A model generated the notes under the pieces. It made no database searches. It was given only the letters and a program-made list of their open reading frames with translations, and was not told the origin of the DNA. A stretch of 64,000 nt of DNA from Actinophytocola algeriensis (lineage in GTDB: Bacteria > Actinomycetota > Actinomycetes > Mycobacteriales > Pseudonocardiaceae): contig NZ_JACHJQ010000010.1 of the NCBI RefSeq assembly GCF_014203735.1, positions 124,001 to 188,000 on the forward strand, read 5' to 3'. Shown here piece by piece: positions 33,951 through 42,427 of this stretch. Position 1 is the stretch's first letter, and the number at the start of each line of letters is the position of its first letter. The translations under genes and the position numbers were made by a program.

Positions 33951-36518
33951 TCAGCCCAGTACCACCGGGGGCCGGAACACCGCTGCGAGCGCTCGCCTCC
34001 CGGACAGGCCGAGCGCGCGGTAGATGCCAGTGAGCCGGGACTCGACCGTGCGGGTGCCCAGCGCCAGCAGCCGGGCGATGTCCGCGTTGGACCGTCCCGC
34101 GGCGGCCAGCTGCGCCACCCGACGGTCCTCTGTGGACAGTTCGTGGGTGGCACCTGCCGCGCCCCGCGCGCTCTCCGCCTCCCGGGCGGCCAGTGCGCGG
34201 TGGACGCGGGCCGGCGACGCGGCCAGCAGGCCGACCGCGGCACGCAGGTGTGTGCGCGTGTCGTGGCCGGTGTAGGCGGCGAGCAGGTGCGTGAGGCCGT
34301 GCGTGGCCGGTTCGCCCCATGCGCGTGCGCGTCCCACCGCGTCCCGCACCTGGTCGGCGGCGGCCCTGGTCTGCCCGGCCCCGGCGTGGGCGATCGCGGC
34401 CATCGACCGCCAGGCCGACAGCGCGGGGCTGGTCTGGCGTCGCACGGTCAGCACCCGGCCGCAGTCGAGCAGCGGCGGCAGCGCGCCGACCGGGTCGGCG
34501 AGCGCGAGCCGCAGGCAGCCGCGCGCGTACTGGTACTGGGCCCACGCGGCGCCGCCGGTGGCCGCCGGGGGCAGCGGCCCGGCGAGCACGCGCTCCGCCT
34601 CGGTCACGTCGCCCTCGACGAGCGCGCGGACGGCGGTGAGCCCGGCGAGCGCGGGCAGCAGCCTCGGGTGCCACCGGTCGGCGGGGAGTTCCACTTGCGC
34701 GGCGGCGAGGTCGGCGGCGGCGCGGGTGAGCCCGCCCCTGGCCAGCTCGCAGCGGGCCCGTTCGAGCAGCGCCTGCGCGGCGGTCTGGCGGGCGCCTGCC
34801 CTTCGGGCGTCGGCGACCACGTCGTCCAGTCCGGCCACGGCCTCGGCGAGATCGCCGGTGCAGCGCAGCACCCGGCACGCGAGGATCCGCGGCCCGTGCG
34901 GCGCGTCCTGCCCCTGGCCCGTGAGCGCGGCGAGCGCGAACTCGCGCGCGCGATCGCGGTGCCTGCCGCGCATGGCGAGCCGCCACCCGGCGACCGAGGC
35001 GAGCACGGGGTCGGCGAGTTGGTCCGCTCGCGTGGTGACGGGGGCGGGCAGGACCGGTTCGCCCGCGCTGTCGTTGGCGGCGAGCCAGCCGATCGCGGCC
35101 AGCGCGGGCTGGTCGGGGCGCCGGGCGCACGCGACCGCGATGGCGCGGTCCGCTGCCTGTGCGTCGCCGCCGGTCTGCAGCAGGTCGGCGGCGGCGACCA
35201 GCACCCGGTCCGGCACCTCGGGACCGGCGCCGAGCAGGACCTCCTCCAGCCTGCGGGTGCTCACCTCGCGGCGGGCCGAGGACTCGGCACGGGCGAGGTC
35301 GACCAGTACCTCAGCGCGCTGCGCGGGGACGTCCTCACGCAGCGCGCGAGCCAGGAGCGCCGCCGCCTCGCCCGCCGGGCGGCGGACGGCGGCGGCGCGC
35401 AGGGTGTGCACCGCCCACTCGGTGTGTAGCGGCGGCGCCTGCACGACGAGCGCGGCGAGCCGGTCGTCGGGCAGCGCGATCCGGTGGCCGAGTTCGGCGG
35501 CGCGGCGGGCGAGGTCGGCGCGCGCCCCGGCCGGCATCCCGGCGAGCACCCGGGTGGCCACGGCGGGCCCGAGCACCGGCCGCTCCCCCGGCGGCACGAG
35601 ACCGAGCCGGACGAGCAGCGCGAGCGAGGCGTCGGCGGACCGCCTGCCCAGCGGGGCGAGGGCGCGGACGAAGTCGAGGTCACCGGCGTCGCCGTACACG
35701 GCCATGGCGCGGACCAGCGCGAGCGCGTCGGCGGGCAGCCGGTCGAGCACCGGGACGGCGCGGTCGCCGACGACCTCGGCGGCGTGCTCGACGACCTCGG
35801 CGAGGTGCTCGGTCGTCGGCGGCAGGTCGAGCCGGGCGAAGCGGTCGAGCACGACCCGCAGTACGGCAGGGCTGCCGCCGGTGGCCCGCGTGACGCCCTC
35901 GGCGAATCCGGGATCGGCGGGGCGACCACACCGCACCGCGATCAGCTCGCGCACCGCCTGCTCCCCCAGCGGCCGCACGCGCAGGACGGTGGCCGGTGGC
36001 CGCGGCTGCTCGATCGCGCCGGCGGTCACCAGCAGCAGCGGCGCCTGGCCCGCCCGGCGGGCGAGGCCGCCGAGCCAGCGGCGCGAGGCGGGGTCCGCCC
36101 AGTGGACGTCGTCGACGGCCAGCACGAGCGGGCGGGTGCGGGCGAGGTCCAGGAACTCGGCGCACAGGCCGGGCACCGCGGCGCGTGCGGGGGCGCCGAG
36201 CAGGCGCAGCGGGAGCGGTTGACCCACGCCCGCGAGCTGGGCGGCCAGCTGGGTGACGACGCCGTACGGGAGGTCGGCCTCGGCAGGCGTGCAGCGGGCG
36301 ACCGCGGCCGCGATGCCGATGGCGTCGGCCTCGGCGACCGCGACGTCGACGAGCGCGCTCAGGCCGGCGCCGCGCGTGCCGGCGAGGACGAGGGGGCTCG
36401 AGCGGCGGTGGGCGGCGAGACGGCCGACCGCGGTGCGGAGCCGGTGCAGCTCCGGGCCGCGTTCCACCAGGAACCCGGCCACCCCCGGAATTCCGGGTCC
36501 ATACGGCGCGGCAGTCAT
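33951..36518 (-). CDS. LAL-family (large ATP-binding LuxR) regulator 1 with non-canonical P-loop
   Basis: Large regulator of 855 aa with an N-terminal STAND-type ATPase domain, a long alpha-helical repeat region and a C-terminal LuxR HTH (DRRVAQLAAAGRSNADIARL ... YRALGLSGRR). Walker B is intact (LVLAVDDVHWADP, Asp136/137), but the P-loop reads GTRGAGLS (47-54) with Leu53 in place of the lysine, so normal ATP binding is doubtful. The ATG at 36518 follows GGGAG; an ATG at 36671 is in frame but lies far up in the leader. It belongs to the block LAL2, LuxR2, LAL1, LuxR1. Likely a positive regulator of the polyketide cluster. Confidence 0.9.
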   Translation of the reverse strand: MTAAPYGPGIPGVAGFLVERGPELHRLRTAVGRLAAHRRSSPLVLAGTRGAGLSALVDVAVAEADAIGIAAAVARCTPAEADLPYGVVTQLAAQLAGVGQPLPLRLLGAPARAAVPGLCAEFLDLARTRPLVLAVDDVHWADPASRRWLGGLARRAGQAPLLLVTAGAIEQPRPPATVLRVRPLGEQAVRELIAVRCGRPADPGFAEGVTRATGGSPAVLRVVLDRFARLDLPPTTEHLAEVVEHAAEVVGDRAVPVLDRLPADALALVRAMAVYGDAGDLDFVRALAPLGRRSADASLALLVRLGLVPPGERPVLGPAVATRVLAGMPAGARADLARRAAELGHRIALPDDRLAALVVQAPPLHTEWAVHTLRAAAVRRPAGEAAALLARALREDVPAQRAEVLVDLARAESSARREVSTRRLEEVLLGAGPEVPDRVLVAAADLLQTGGDAQAADRAIAVACARRPDQPALAAIGWLAANDSAGEPVLPAPVTTRADQLADPVLASVAGWRLAMRGRHRDRAREFALAALTGQGQDAPHGPRILACRVLRCTGDLAEAVAGLDDVVADARRAGARQTAAQALLERARCELARGGLTRAAADLAAAQVELPADRWHPRLLPALAGLTAVRALVEGDVTEAERVLAGPLPPAATGGAAWAQYQYARGCLRLALADPVGALPPLLDCGRVLTVRRQTSPALSAWRSMAAIAHAGAGQTRAAADQVRDAVGRARAWGEPATHGLTHLLAAYTGHDTRTHLRAAVGLLAASPARVHRALAAREAESARGAAGATHELSTEDRRVAQLAAAGRSNADIARLLALGTRTVESRLTGIYRALGLSGRRALAAVFRPPVVLG

Positions 36519-36744
36519 TGACGCTCCCGTTCCGAAATTGTTCCGCGCAGAACTCGACCGCGACATCGGAATGCCGCGAAAATTCTGCATCTTGCACAAG
36601 CCCGCACACAATTCGCGTGGCGGCGTTGTGCGCCGGTCGCAGGCCGGGTCTCGGCCGTCCGGACGGTTCACGCACCGCGGCTCACGGTGACTCCGTCGTC
36701 ACGAAGTGTAGGAGACGTCATGTTGATTAGCAAGCGGTTTGGTT

Positions 36745-36770
36745 GGTTTTACGTTGGTTATCGTAAAACC
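36745..36770. promoter_or_regulatory. Perfect 9-bp inverted repeat in the 337-bp gap between LuxR2 and LAL1
   Basis: GGTTTTACG (36745-36753) and CGTAAAACC (36762-36770) flank an 8-nt spacer. The gap 36519-36855 is much more AT-rich than its surroundings and holds no gene; the repeat is its main structure, about 230 bp upstream of the LAL1 start. The AT-richness and symmetry fit a promoter with an operator for the downstream LAL-LuxR pair. Confidence 0.6.
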
Positions 36771-36855
36771 CGCGTTCACTTGCGACGCGTTTACCAGCAA
36801 CAATCGTGGGCAGCGCACAGCTACCCCACACAAACGGGCACCGAGTCGGCCGCTG

Positions 36856-37533
36856 TCACCCGACGTAGTCCGGGAGCACCCTCGGGGGCCAGGTGCCGAC
36901 GCCGAACAGGCCCATGGAGTATGCCTTGGACACCAGCGCGGACCGGTTGCCGACCTTCATCAACCGCAGCAGCGCGGTGAGGTGGTACTCGACTCCGCCG
37001 CAGCTCAGGTACAGCAGAGCGGCCAGCTGGACGGTCGAGGCGCCCGCCGCGATCCCCTCGAGGATCTGCGCGTCGGTCTCCGAGAGCAGCTTGCGCTTGC
37101 CGACCACGACGGTGCCCCGCTCCATCGGCTCCGGCCGCAGCACGACCAGCAGTCCGTCGACCTGGTTGGCCTCGCTGTGCACCACGAACCCGGTCAGCTC
37201 ACCGCCGAACACGGTGCTGCCGGACAGGGGTGCGAGCACCCGGTCGACGAACCGCTGCCGCTGCCCCTCGACCAGCCGCGTCAGCTGCTGGACCAGGCGT
37301 TCTCGCACGCTCGGGTGCAGCAGGTCGGGGAACAGGACACCCCGCAGCCCGGGCACCGTGCGGCCGAACTCGGCCGCGAAACCGGCGCTCGCGTCGGTGA
37401 TCAGGAGGGTGTGGTCGAGCGCGGCGACCCGCACCCCGGCCCGGTCGAACACCGTGCGGAACACGCCGTCGCGCTGTTCGGGGTCCCCGCCGAGCGTGTC
37501 GTGCGGATCGTCGATCGCGAACTCGTTGCCCAT
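36856..37533 (-). CDS. PAS-LuxR family transcriptional regulator 2
   Basis: Second PAS-LuxR regulator, 225 aa, paralogous to the one at 33208-33897. The PAS-like domain spans about 20-140 (VFDRAGVRVAALDHTLLITDAS) and the LuxR HTH is C-terminal (LSETDAQILEGI ... VEYHLTALLRLMKVGNR). In the HTH this copy has CGG where the other has RGG, and the loop preceding the recognition helix also differs, so target sites may differ. The ATG at 37533 is the first in frame. It lies 200 bp after LAL2 and 337 bp before LAL1. The two PAS-LuxR/LAL pairs look like products of one duplication. Confidence 0.9.
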   Translation of the reverse strand: MGNEFAIDDPHDTLGGDPEQRDGVFRTVFDRAGVRVAALDHTLLITDASAGFAAEFGRTVPGLRGVLFPDLLHPSVRERLVQQLTRLVEGQRQRFVDRVLAPLSGSTVFGGELTGFVVHSEANQVDGLLVVLRPEPMERGTVVVGKRKLLSETDAQILEGIAAGASTVQLAALLYLSCGGVEYHLTALLRLMKVGNRSALVSKAYSMGLFGVGTWPPRVLPDYVG

Positions 37534-37733
37534 GGAAATCGACCTGTCCTGTGCTTCGTTGCGCCGTCCAAATCAATTTCGAAGACTATGGACGGGAAAT
37601 GTGCGCAGCAATGCGTACGGCGGCATGGCGAGGCGATTCCAGGGATTTATCTGGCCGCGGTTCGGACGATGCGGGAATTGCCGGGCGGCTGGTTCGGTAC
37701 GGACCCCACGACCGCCGCCGCGCCTCCGTACCG

Positions 37734-40502
37734 CTACTCCCCCGGCTCCGGTCCGCGCAGCAACGCGCCCCGGCCGGACACCCCGAGCTTGCGGTACACG
37801 CCGGTCAGCGTCTTCTCGACGGCCCGCCGGGTGACACCGAGGTCGTCGGCGATCCGCTGGTTCGTCCAGCCCTTCCGGACGGAGGCGACCACGGCCTCCT
37901 CGGACCTGGTGAGCGGCACGTGCCCGGTGCGGCGCGGCCGGGGCACCGGGCCGCCGTACGGTGAGCCCTCCGCGCCCCAGTAGGTGCCGCGCTCCCCTGC
38001 GATCCGTTCCCCCTCGGCCACGGCCTCGTCTCCGGTGGCGCCGAGCTCCCGCGACCGGCGGCCGAGCACCGTCAGGGCGGCGGCGAGGGTCAGCCGGTCG
38101 TCGGAGTCGCGCAGGGCGTCGATCGCGGACCGCACCAGCGCGAGTGCCTCGGCGCCGCCGGCGAGCGAGGCCCGTGACAGCAGCGCCCGGCCGACCGCAC
38201 CCGGGCTCCCCCACGCCTGCGCCACGCGGTGCGCTTCGGCGGCCAGCGCCTCGGCGGCGGCGGACTCGCCGAGCGCGCGGTGCGCGGCCACCGCCCACTC
38301 CCGCCACGGCGGTCCGGCCGCCCCGGTCCAGCCGACGCGGCGCAGGCGGTGCCCGCAGTCGAGGAACCGGTCCAGCGCGGTAGCCCAGTCACCGGCGAGC
38401 GCGTCGGTCATGCCGCGCAGCATGGTCAGCGACACGGCGACCCGGGGATCGGCGGGTGGCGGCCCGTTCGCCAGGAGCCGGCCCGCCAGCTCGACGTCCT
38501 GGGTGCGCAGCGCGACCGAGGTGAGCGCCGTGACGGCGAGCGCGGTGGTCTCGGGCCAGTCCGGTCCGGCCGACGACAACGCGGCCGTCGCGGCCGACTG
38601 TGCGCGTCCGAGTCTGCCGGTGGCGGCGTGCAGCACCGCGAGTTCGGCGTCCAGCAGCGCCCGCTCCCCGGTCGACCCGGTGCGTCGTGCCTCGCGACCG
38701 GCCAGTTCGAGCCAGCCGGTCAGCTCCGCCTCCGCGTCGGCCGCCACGGCGGTCGGCACCAGCACGGGCAGCGCGGTGTGGACGTGCGCCGGGGTCGCGG
38801 GCTCGCGGGCGAGCACCCGGCCCAGCAGGTCGGCCACCTCGCCGCGGGGGCGGGTGCCGCCGAGCGCGGCCTCGTAGCAGTGGACCGCCAGCAGTTCCCG
38901 GCCCGCGCCGGTGCCGAGCAGGTCGTCGACCTCGGCCCGGTCGAGGTCGGCCGTGGCGACCGGGCCGGGCACGTGGTCGTGCAGGACGAGCAGGCGCATC
39001 CGGGCGGTCAGCCGGGCGGTCAGCTGCCGGTGCCTGCCCGTCGGGTCGTGCGCGACGAGGTCGGCCCACGTGTCGCGCACGACGTCGACCAGCGCGGGTG
39101 TGGTGGCGGCGAGCGCGGGCGGGATGGACAGCGCGGCCACGGCCCGCTCCACCCCGGCCGTGAGGTGCGGCAACGCCATGGTGACGTGCCGGGCGGCGGC
39201 TCCCGGGGCGGCGCTGCGCTCCGCGGCCGCGAGCGCCACCAGCAGCTGCGACCGTTCCGGGCCCTGCTCGAGGTGGTTCAGCAACGCGGCCCGCAGGTAG
39301 CGGGCGGCGGTCTCGGTGGCGCCGCGGTCCAGCGCGGCGCCCGCGGCGGCACGCAGCACGGCGCTCTCCGCGTGGTCGTACCCCCGGCCGCCCAGCAGCA
39401 GGTGGTCCGCGACGTCCTCCGCCGGGTGCGCGGCGTCCCGCAGCAGCCGGGCAGCCGTGCGGTGCAGCCGGGTGCGGACCGGCGCGGGCAGTGCGGCGAG
39501 GACGCCGTCGCGGACCGAGTCGTGCACCAGGCGCGGGGAGTCGGTGTCGGCGAGCAGGCCGGCCCGCTCCAGCGCGGCCACTGAGGACTTGTACGCCAGG
39601 TGGTCCATCCCGGACAGTCCACACAGGAGATCCGGCTCGGCGGCGTCGCCGAGCACGGCGAGCGCGCTGGCCATCGTGCGCACCTCGACCGGTGCGGACG
39701 CGAGGTCCGCCAGCCTGCGTTCCCGCAACAGCGGCTGGAGGTCCTGTGCGCGGAACGACCACGAACGCTCGGCGCGCAGACCGTCGAGCACGGCCCGCAC
39801 CGCACCCGGGTTGCCGCCGGTCACCTCGTGGCAGGCGACCGCCGCCGCGGGTGGACAGTCCCATCCGGACTCGTCGGCCAGCAGCCTGCGCACGGCGTAC
39901 GGGGACAGCGGCGCGGGTTCCACGGAGTGCTCCGCGGTGGCTCGGAAGTCGTCGAGCAGGCGCGGGTCCCGCGCGTCCCGGCCGTCGCAGAGCGCGCAGG
40001 CCACCAGGATCCGCGCGGACCGCACCCGCCTGCCGAGGTAGCCGAGCCACCGCAGCGACGGCGTGTCGGCCCACTGCAGGTCGTCCGCGGCGAGCAGGAC
40101 CGGCCGGTCCTCGCTGACGTTGAGCAGGAACGAGTGCAGGCCGTGCAGCACGGCCTCCCCCGCCTCGTGGTCCACCGACCACGGCTCGTCGAGCAGCAGC
40201 CCGCGCACTGGGGCGGCGGGGCCACGCAGCCAGCGGTCGAGGTCGCCGTCGGTCGCGGTGCTGACGAGCGGCTGGAAGAGCTGCTGCACCACCCCGAACG
40301 CGAAGTCCCGTTCGGCGACCGCGGCGTCGGCGCGCAGCCGGACGAAGTCGGCGGGCACCGCGGCGCACACCGCGTCGAGCAGCGCCGTCCGGCCCGCCCC
40401 CGGCGGTCCGCCGACCACCAGCACTCCGCCGTGCCCACGGGCCGCGGCCGTCGTCACGGCCTGCGCCGTGGCCAGCTCGCGATCACGTTCGAGCAACGCC
40501 AA
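37734..40502 (-). CDS. LAL-family (large ATP-binding LuxR) regulator 2, TTG start likely
   Basis: Large regulator of about 922 aa with a STAND ATPase domain, a helical repeat region and a C-terminal LuxR HTH (LTRSEEAVVASVRKGWTNQR ... YRKLGVSGRG). Walker B is LLAADDLQWADT (Asp140/141). The P-loop GPPGAGRT (32-39) has Arg38 for the usual lysine. The TTG at 40502 gives the family start MALLERDRELA and has GGAG eight bases upstream. A start at 40640 would add 46 residues unlike the family and cross the divergent promoter. It is first in the regulator block and divergent from the type II thioesterase gene. Confidence 0.9.
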   Translation of the reverse strand: MALLERDRELATAQAVTTAAARGHGGVLVVGGPPGAGRTALLDAVCAAVPADFVRLRADAAVAERDFAFGVVQQLFQPLVSTATDGDLDRWLRGPAAPVRGLLLDEPWSVDHEAGEAVLHGLHSFLLNVSEDRPVLLAADDLQWADTPSLRWLGYLGRRVRSARILVACALCDGRDARDPRLLDDFRATAEHSVEPAPLSPYAVRRLLADESGWDCPPAAAVACHEVTGGNPGAVRAVLDGLRAERSWSFRAQDLQPLLRERRLADLASAPVEVRTMASALAVLGDAAEPDLLCGLSGMDHLAYKSSVAALERAGLLADTDSPRLVHDSVRDGVLAALPAPVRTRLHRTAARLLRDAAHPAEDVADHLLLGGRGYDHAESAVLRAAAGAALDRGATETAARYLRAALLNHLEQGPERSQLLVALAAAERSAAPGAAARHVTMALPHLTAGVERAVAALSIPPALAATTPALVDVVRDTWADLVAHDPTGRHRQLTARLTARMRLLVLHDHVPGPVATADLDRAEVDDLLGTGAGRELLAVHCYEAALGGTRPRGEVADLLGRVLAREPATPAHVHTALPVLVPTAVAADAEAELTGWLELAGREARRTGSTGERALLDAELAVLHAATGRLGRAQSAATAALSSAGPDWPETTALAVTALTSVALRTQDVELAGRLLANGPPPADPRVAVSLTMLRGMTDALAGDWATALDRFLDCGHRLRRVGWTGAAGPPWREWAVAAHRALGESAAAEALAAEAHRVAQAWGSPGAVGRALLSRASLAGGAEALALVRSAIDALRDSDDRLTLAAALTVLGRRSRELGATGDEAVAEGERIAGERGTYWGAEGSPYGGPVPRPRRTGHVPLTRSEEAVVASVRKGWTNQRIADDLGVTRRAVEKTLTGVYRKLGVSGRGALLRGPEPGE

Positions 40503-40608
40503 GCCGATCACTCCATCGTTGGGTGACGCGGTGGATTGTGGAGCATAGTTGGTATCGGTATGGATTTTCAACCAGTATGCGTTGGTTCGTGTGGGTTTGC
40601 CGGGATGA

Positions 40609-40648
40609 CTGGGGATCTCCAGGTTCGTTCCGGGGTTCACTACCCCGG
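40609..40648. promoter_or_regulatory. PAS-LuxR-type half-site (box D) and adjacent palindrome before the thioesterase
   Basis: CTGGGGATCTCCAGGT (40609-40624) keeps the whole left half of the PimM-type operator, while the right half is imperfect. Six bases later CCGGGGT and ACCCCGG (40630-40636, 40642-40648) form a perfect 7-bp inverted repeat with a 5-nt loop. Both lie within 65 bp of the thioesterase start at 40673 and about 110-145 bp from the LAL2 start. Confidence 0.45.
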
Positions 40649-40672
40649 CCGCCGACCCGAGGAGGACCCGTC

Positions 40673-41425
40673 ATGACCACCGCAGCACCGGCCACCGCGT
40701 GGTTGCGCCGCTACCACCCAGCCGACCCCGGCGCCCGCCGCCTCGTCTGCTTCCCGCACGCGGGCGGCTCGGCGAGCTTCTACCACCCGGTGTCCGCCCG
40801 GTTCAGCCCGGACGTCGAGGTGATCGCCGTCCAGTACCCCGGTCGGCAGGACCGCAGGCACGAGTCCCGCGTCGACGACCTCCGCGTGCTCGCCGGGCTG
40901 ATCGCCGACCAACTCCGTGCGCTGCCACCGAAACCGACGGTCTACTTCGGACACAGCATGGGCGCCGCCGTAGCGTTCGAGACCGCGTGGCGGCTCGAAG
41001 GGGACGGCCTCGGGCCCCGCGCGCTCGTCGCGTCGGGCTGGCGGGCGCCGTCCGACCCGCTCGACGAGGGCGTGCACCGGCGTGACGACGACGGGGTGCT
41101 CGCCGAGATCCGCGGCCTCGACGGCACAGCGGCGGCTTTGCTCGCCGACGAGGAGATCCTCCGGCTGGCGCTGCCCGCGATCCGGTCCGACTACCGGGCC
41201 ATCGAGACCTACGCCGCGAACCGCGAGCAGGTGCTGCGGTGCCCGATCGTCACGCTGATCGGCGACACCGACAGCAAGGTGGACCGGGTGACCGCGAGCG
41301 GCTGGGCAGCCCACACCACCGGCGGGTTCCGGCTGGCGGTGTACCCCGGCGGGCACTTCTACCTCGTCGACAGCCAGGACCGGGTCTGCGCCGAGATCAC
41401 CGCCGCGCTCGACGCCCACTGCTGA
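40673..41425 (+). CDS. Type II thioesterase
   Basis: Removes aberrant acyl groups from stalled PKS carrier proteins. The 250-aa alpha/beta hydrolase has Ser95 in YFGHSMGA, Asp200 in LIGDTDSKV and His228 in PGGHFYL, and the N-terminal CFPHAGGSASFYHP is typical of TEII. The ATG at 40673 has GAGGAGG upstream; a longer frame from 40523 would cross the divergent promoter. It stands alone on the plus strand opposite LAL2, with putative PAS-LuxR and palindromic sites in its promoter, which ties its expression to the cluster. Confidence 0.95.
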   Translation: MTTAAPATAWLRRYHPADPGARRLVCFPHAGGSASFYHPVSARFSPDVEVIAVQYPGRQDRRHESRVDDLRVLAGLIADQLRALPPKPTVYFGHSMGAAVAFETAWRLEGDGLGPRALVASGWRAPSDPLDEGVHRRDDDGVLAEIRGLDGTAAALLADEEILRLALPAIRSDYRAIETYAANREQVLRCPIVTLIGDTDSKVDRVTASGWAAHTTGGFRLAVYPGGHFYLVDSQDRVCAEITAALDAHC

Positions 41426-41493
41426 CGCACCCGGCCTTGTACACTCCCCGTCCCGCGCCGAACTCCGGAACGGCCGACACCAGGGCGGTGGAC

Positions 41494-42030
41494 ATGGACG
41501 GATTCGAACGCATGGCGAAGGCCGCGCTGTCCGACCTCCCCTCGGACGGCGCGATCCTGCTCGACTCGTCACCGGCGGCCCACCACGTCGCCGCGCTGCT
41601 GCCCGCCGACCGGGAACTGATCGTCGTCACCAACTCGTTCCACGTCGCGACACTGCTCAGCACGCGGCCGAAACTCGAACTGCGACTGGTCGGGGGGCAA
41701 CTGCGGCCGGGGTCCTCGGCGGTGGTCGGGCCGTGGTCGCGGCAGGCGCTGCGGGACAGCTTCGTGGACATCGCGTTCCTCGGCGCGGACGGCGTCACCC
41801 CGGCGCACGGCGCGAGCAGTGCCGACGAGGAGGTCGCCACGTTCAACCGCGCGGCCGTCGCCGCGGCCCGGCGCGTGGTGCTGCTGGCCGAACACACCGC
41901 GCTGGGGCGCGCGCACCCGGCGTCGTTCGCGACGCTGGCCGACGTCGACACCGTCGTGACGGACGCGGGCGCCGACCCGGAACTGCTGCGGGAGATCACC
42001 GCGGCGGGCCCGCGCACGCTCGTGGCCTGA
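41494..42030 (+). CDS. DeoR-type sensor domain protein lacking the HTH
   Basis: The 178-aa product matches only the C-terminal sugar-phosphate sensor domain (DeoRC) of DeoR regulators: ILLDSSPAAHHVA, the VVTNSFHVA segment, LVGGQLRPGS, FVDIAFLGADGV and VLLAEHTALGR can be followed into the full DeoR protein encoded 400 bp downstream. The DNA-binding N terminus is absent, and no HTH can be found in the 68 bp between the thioesterase stop and the ATG at 41494. It may be a decayed duplicate of the downstream regulator, or an isomerase-like or modulator protein that binds sugar phosphates. The frame is intact, so I keep it as a gene. Confidence 0.7.
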   Translation: MDGFERMAKAALSDLPSDGAILLDSSPAAHHVAALLPADRELIVVTNSFHVATLLSTRPKLELRLVGGQLRPGSSAVVGPWSRQALRDSFVDIAFLGADGVTPAHGASSADEEVATFNRAAVAAARRVVLLAEHTALGRAHPASFATLADVDTVVTDAGADPELLREITAAGPRTLVA

Positions 42031-42034
42031 AACG

Positions 42035-42244
42035 CTATTCCGCCACCCGTGTGCGATCGCACCACTCGAATACCGGCACCGGCTCGCCGTCGATTTCCAG
42101 ATCCCCGCCGCGGTACTCGAAGTGCTCGTGCCACGACGCGAACGGGATCTTCACCTTGTTCACGAGATCGGTGACCTCCCGCAGGCGTTCGCTCGCAGGC
42201 AGTCCGTCCGGACCACCCGACAGCACCACACGTACGCTGGTCAT
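42035..42244 (-). CDS. DUF5988-like small protein
   Basis: A 69-residue protein (starts MTSVRVVLSGGPDGLP, ends FEWCDRTRVAE) of a type that I recognise as DUF5988 and that recurs in actinomycete biosynthetic clusters without a known function. It has the family pattern RVVLSGGP, a middle VNKVKIPFASWHEHFEY and a C-terminal W-C-RT-VAE. A strong AAGGAGGG precedes the ATG at 42244. It is convergent with the HTH-less DeoR gene (4-nt gap) and divergent from the full DeoR gene. No signal peptide or membrane segment is seen. Confidence 0.75.
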   Translation of the reverse strand: MTSVRVVLSGGPDGLPASERLREVTDLVNKVKIPFASWHEHFEYRGGDLEIDGEPVPVFEWCDRTRVAE

Positions 42245-42314
42245 GACGCCCTCCTTGACGCGTGACGGAATGTCGGGAAAATCATTTCCCGTCCGGCACT
42301 AGTGATTCCAGCAG

Positions 42315-42371
42315 TTCCCCCGGGATAACATTCGGGCCGGTAATGGCGACCGCTGTTCGTTCCCGGGGGAA
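42315..42371. promoter_or_regulatory. 11-bp inverted repeat in the DUF5988/DeoR divergent promoter
   Basis: TTCCCCCGGGA (42315-42325) and TCCCGGGGGAA (42361-42371) are perfect inverted copies 35 nt apart, inside the 183-bp region between the small protein (42244) and the DeoR gene (42428). Two symmetric half-operators in this place would suit autoregulation by the DeoR protein. Confidence 0.5.
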
Positions 42372-42427
42372 GCGGTGGTCCGGACGAGCGGGCTACCCCG
42401 GATGTCACCTCCGCGGAAGGAGAGTCG

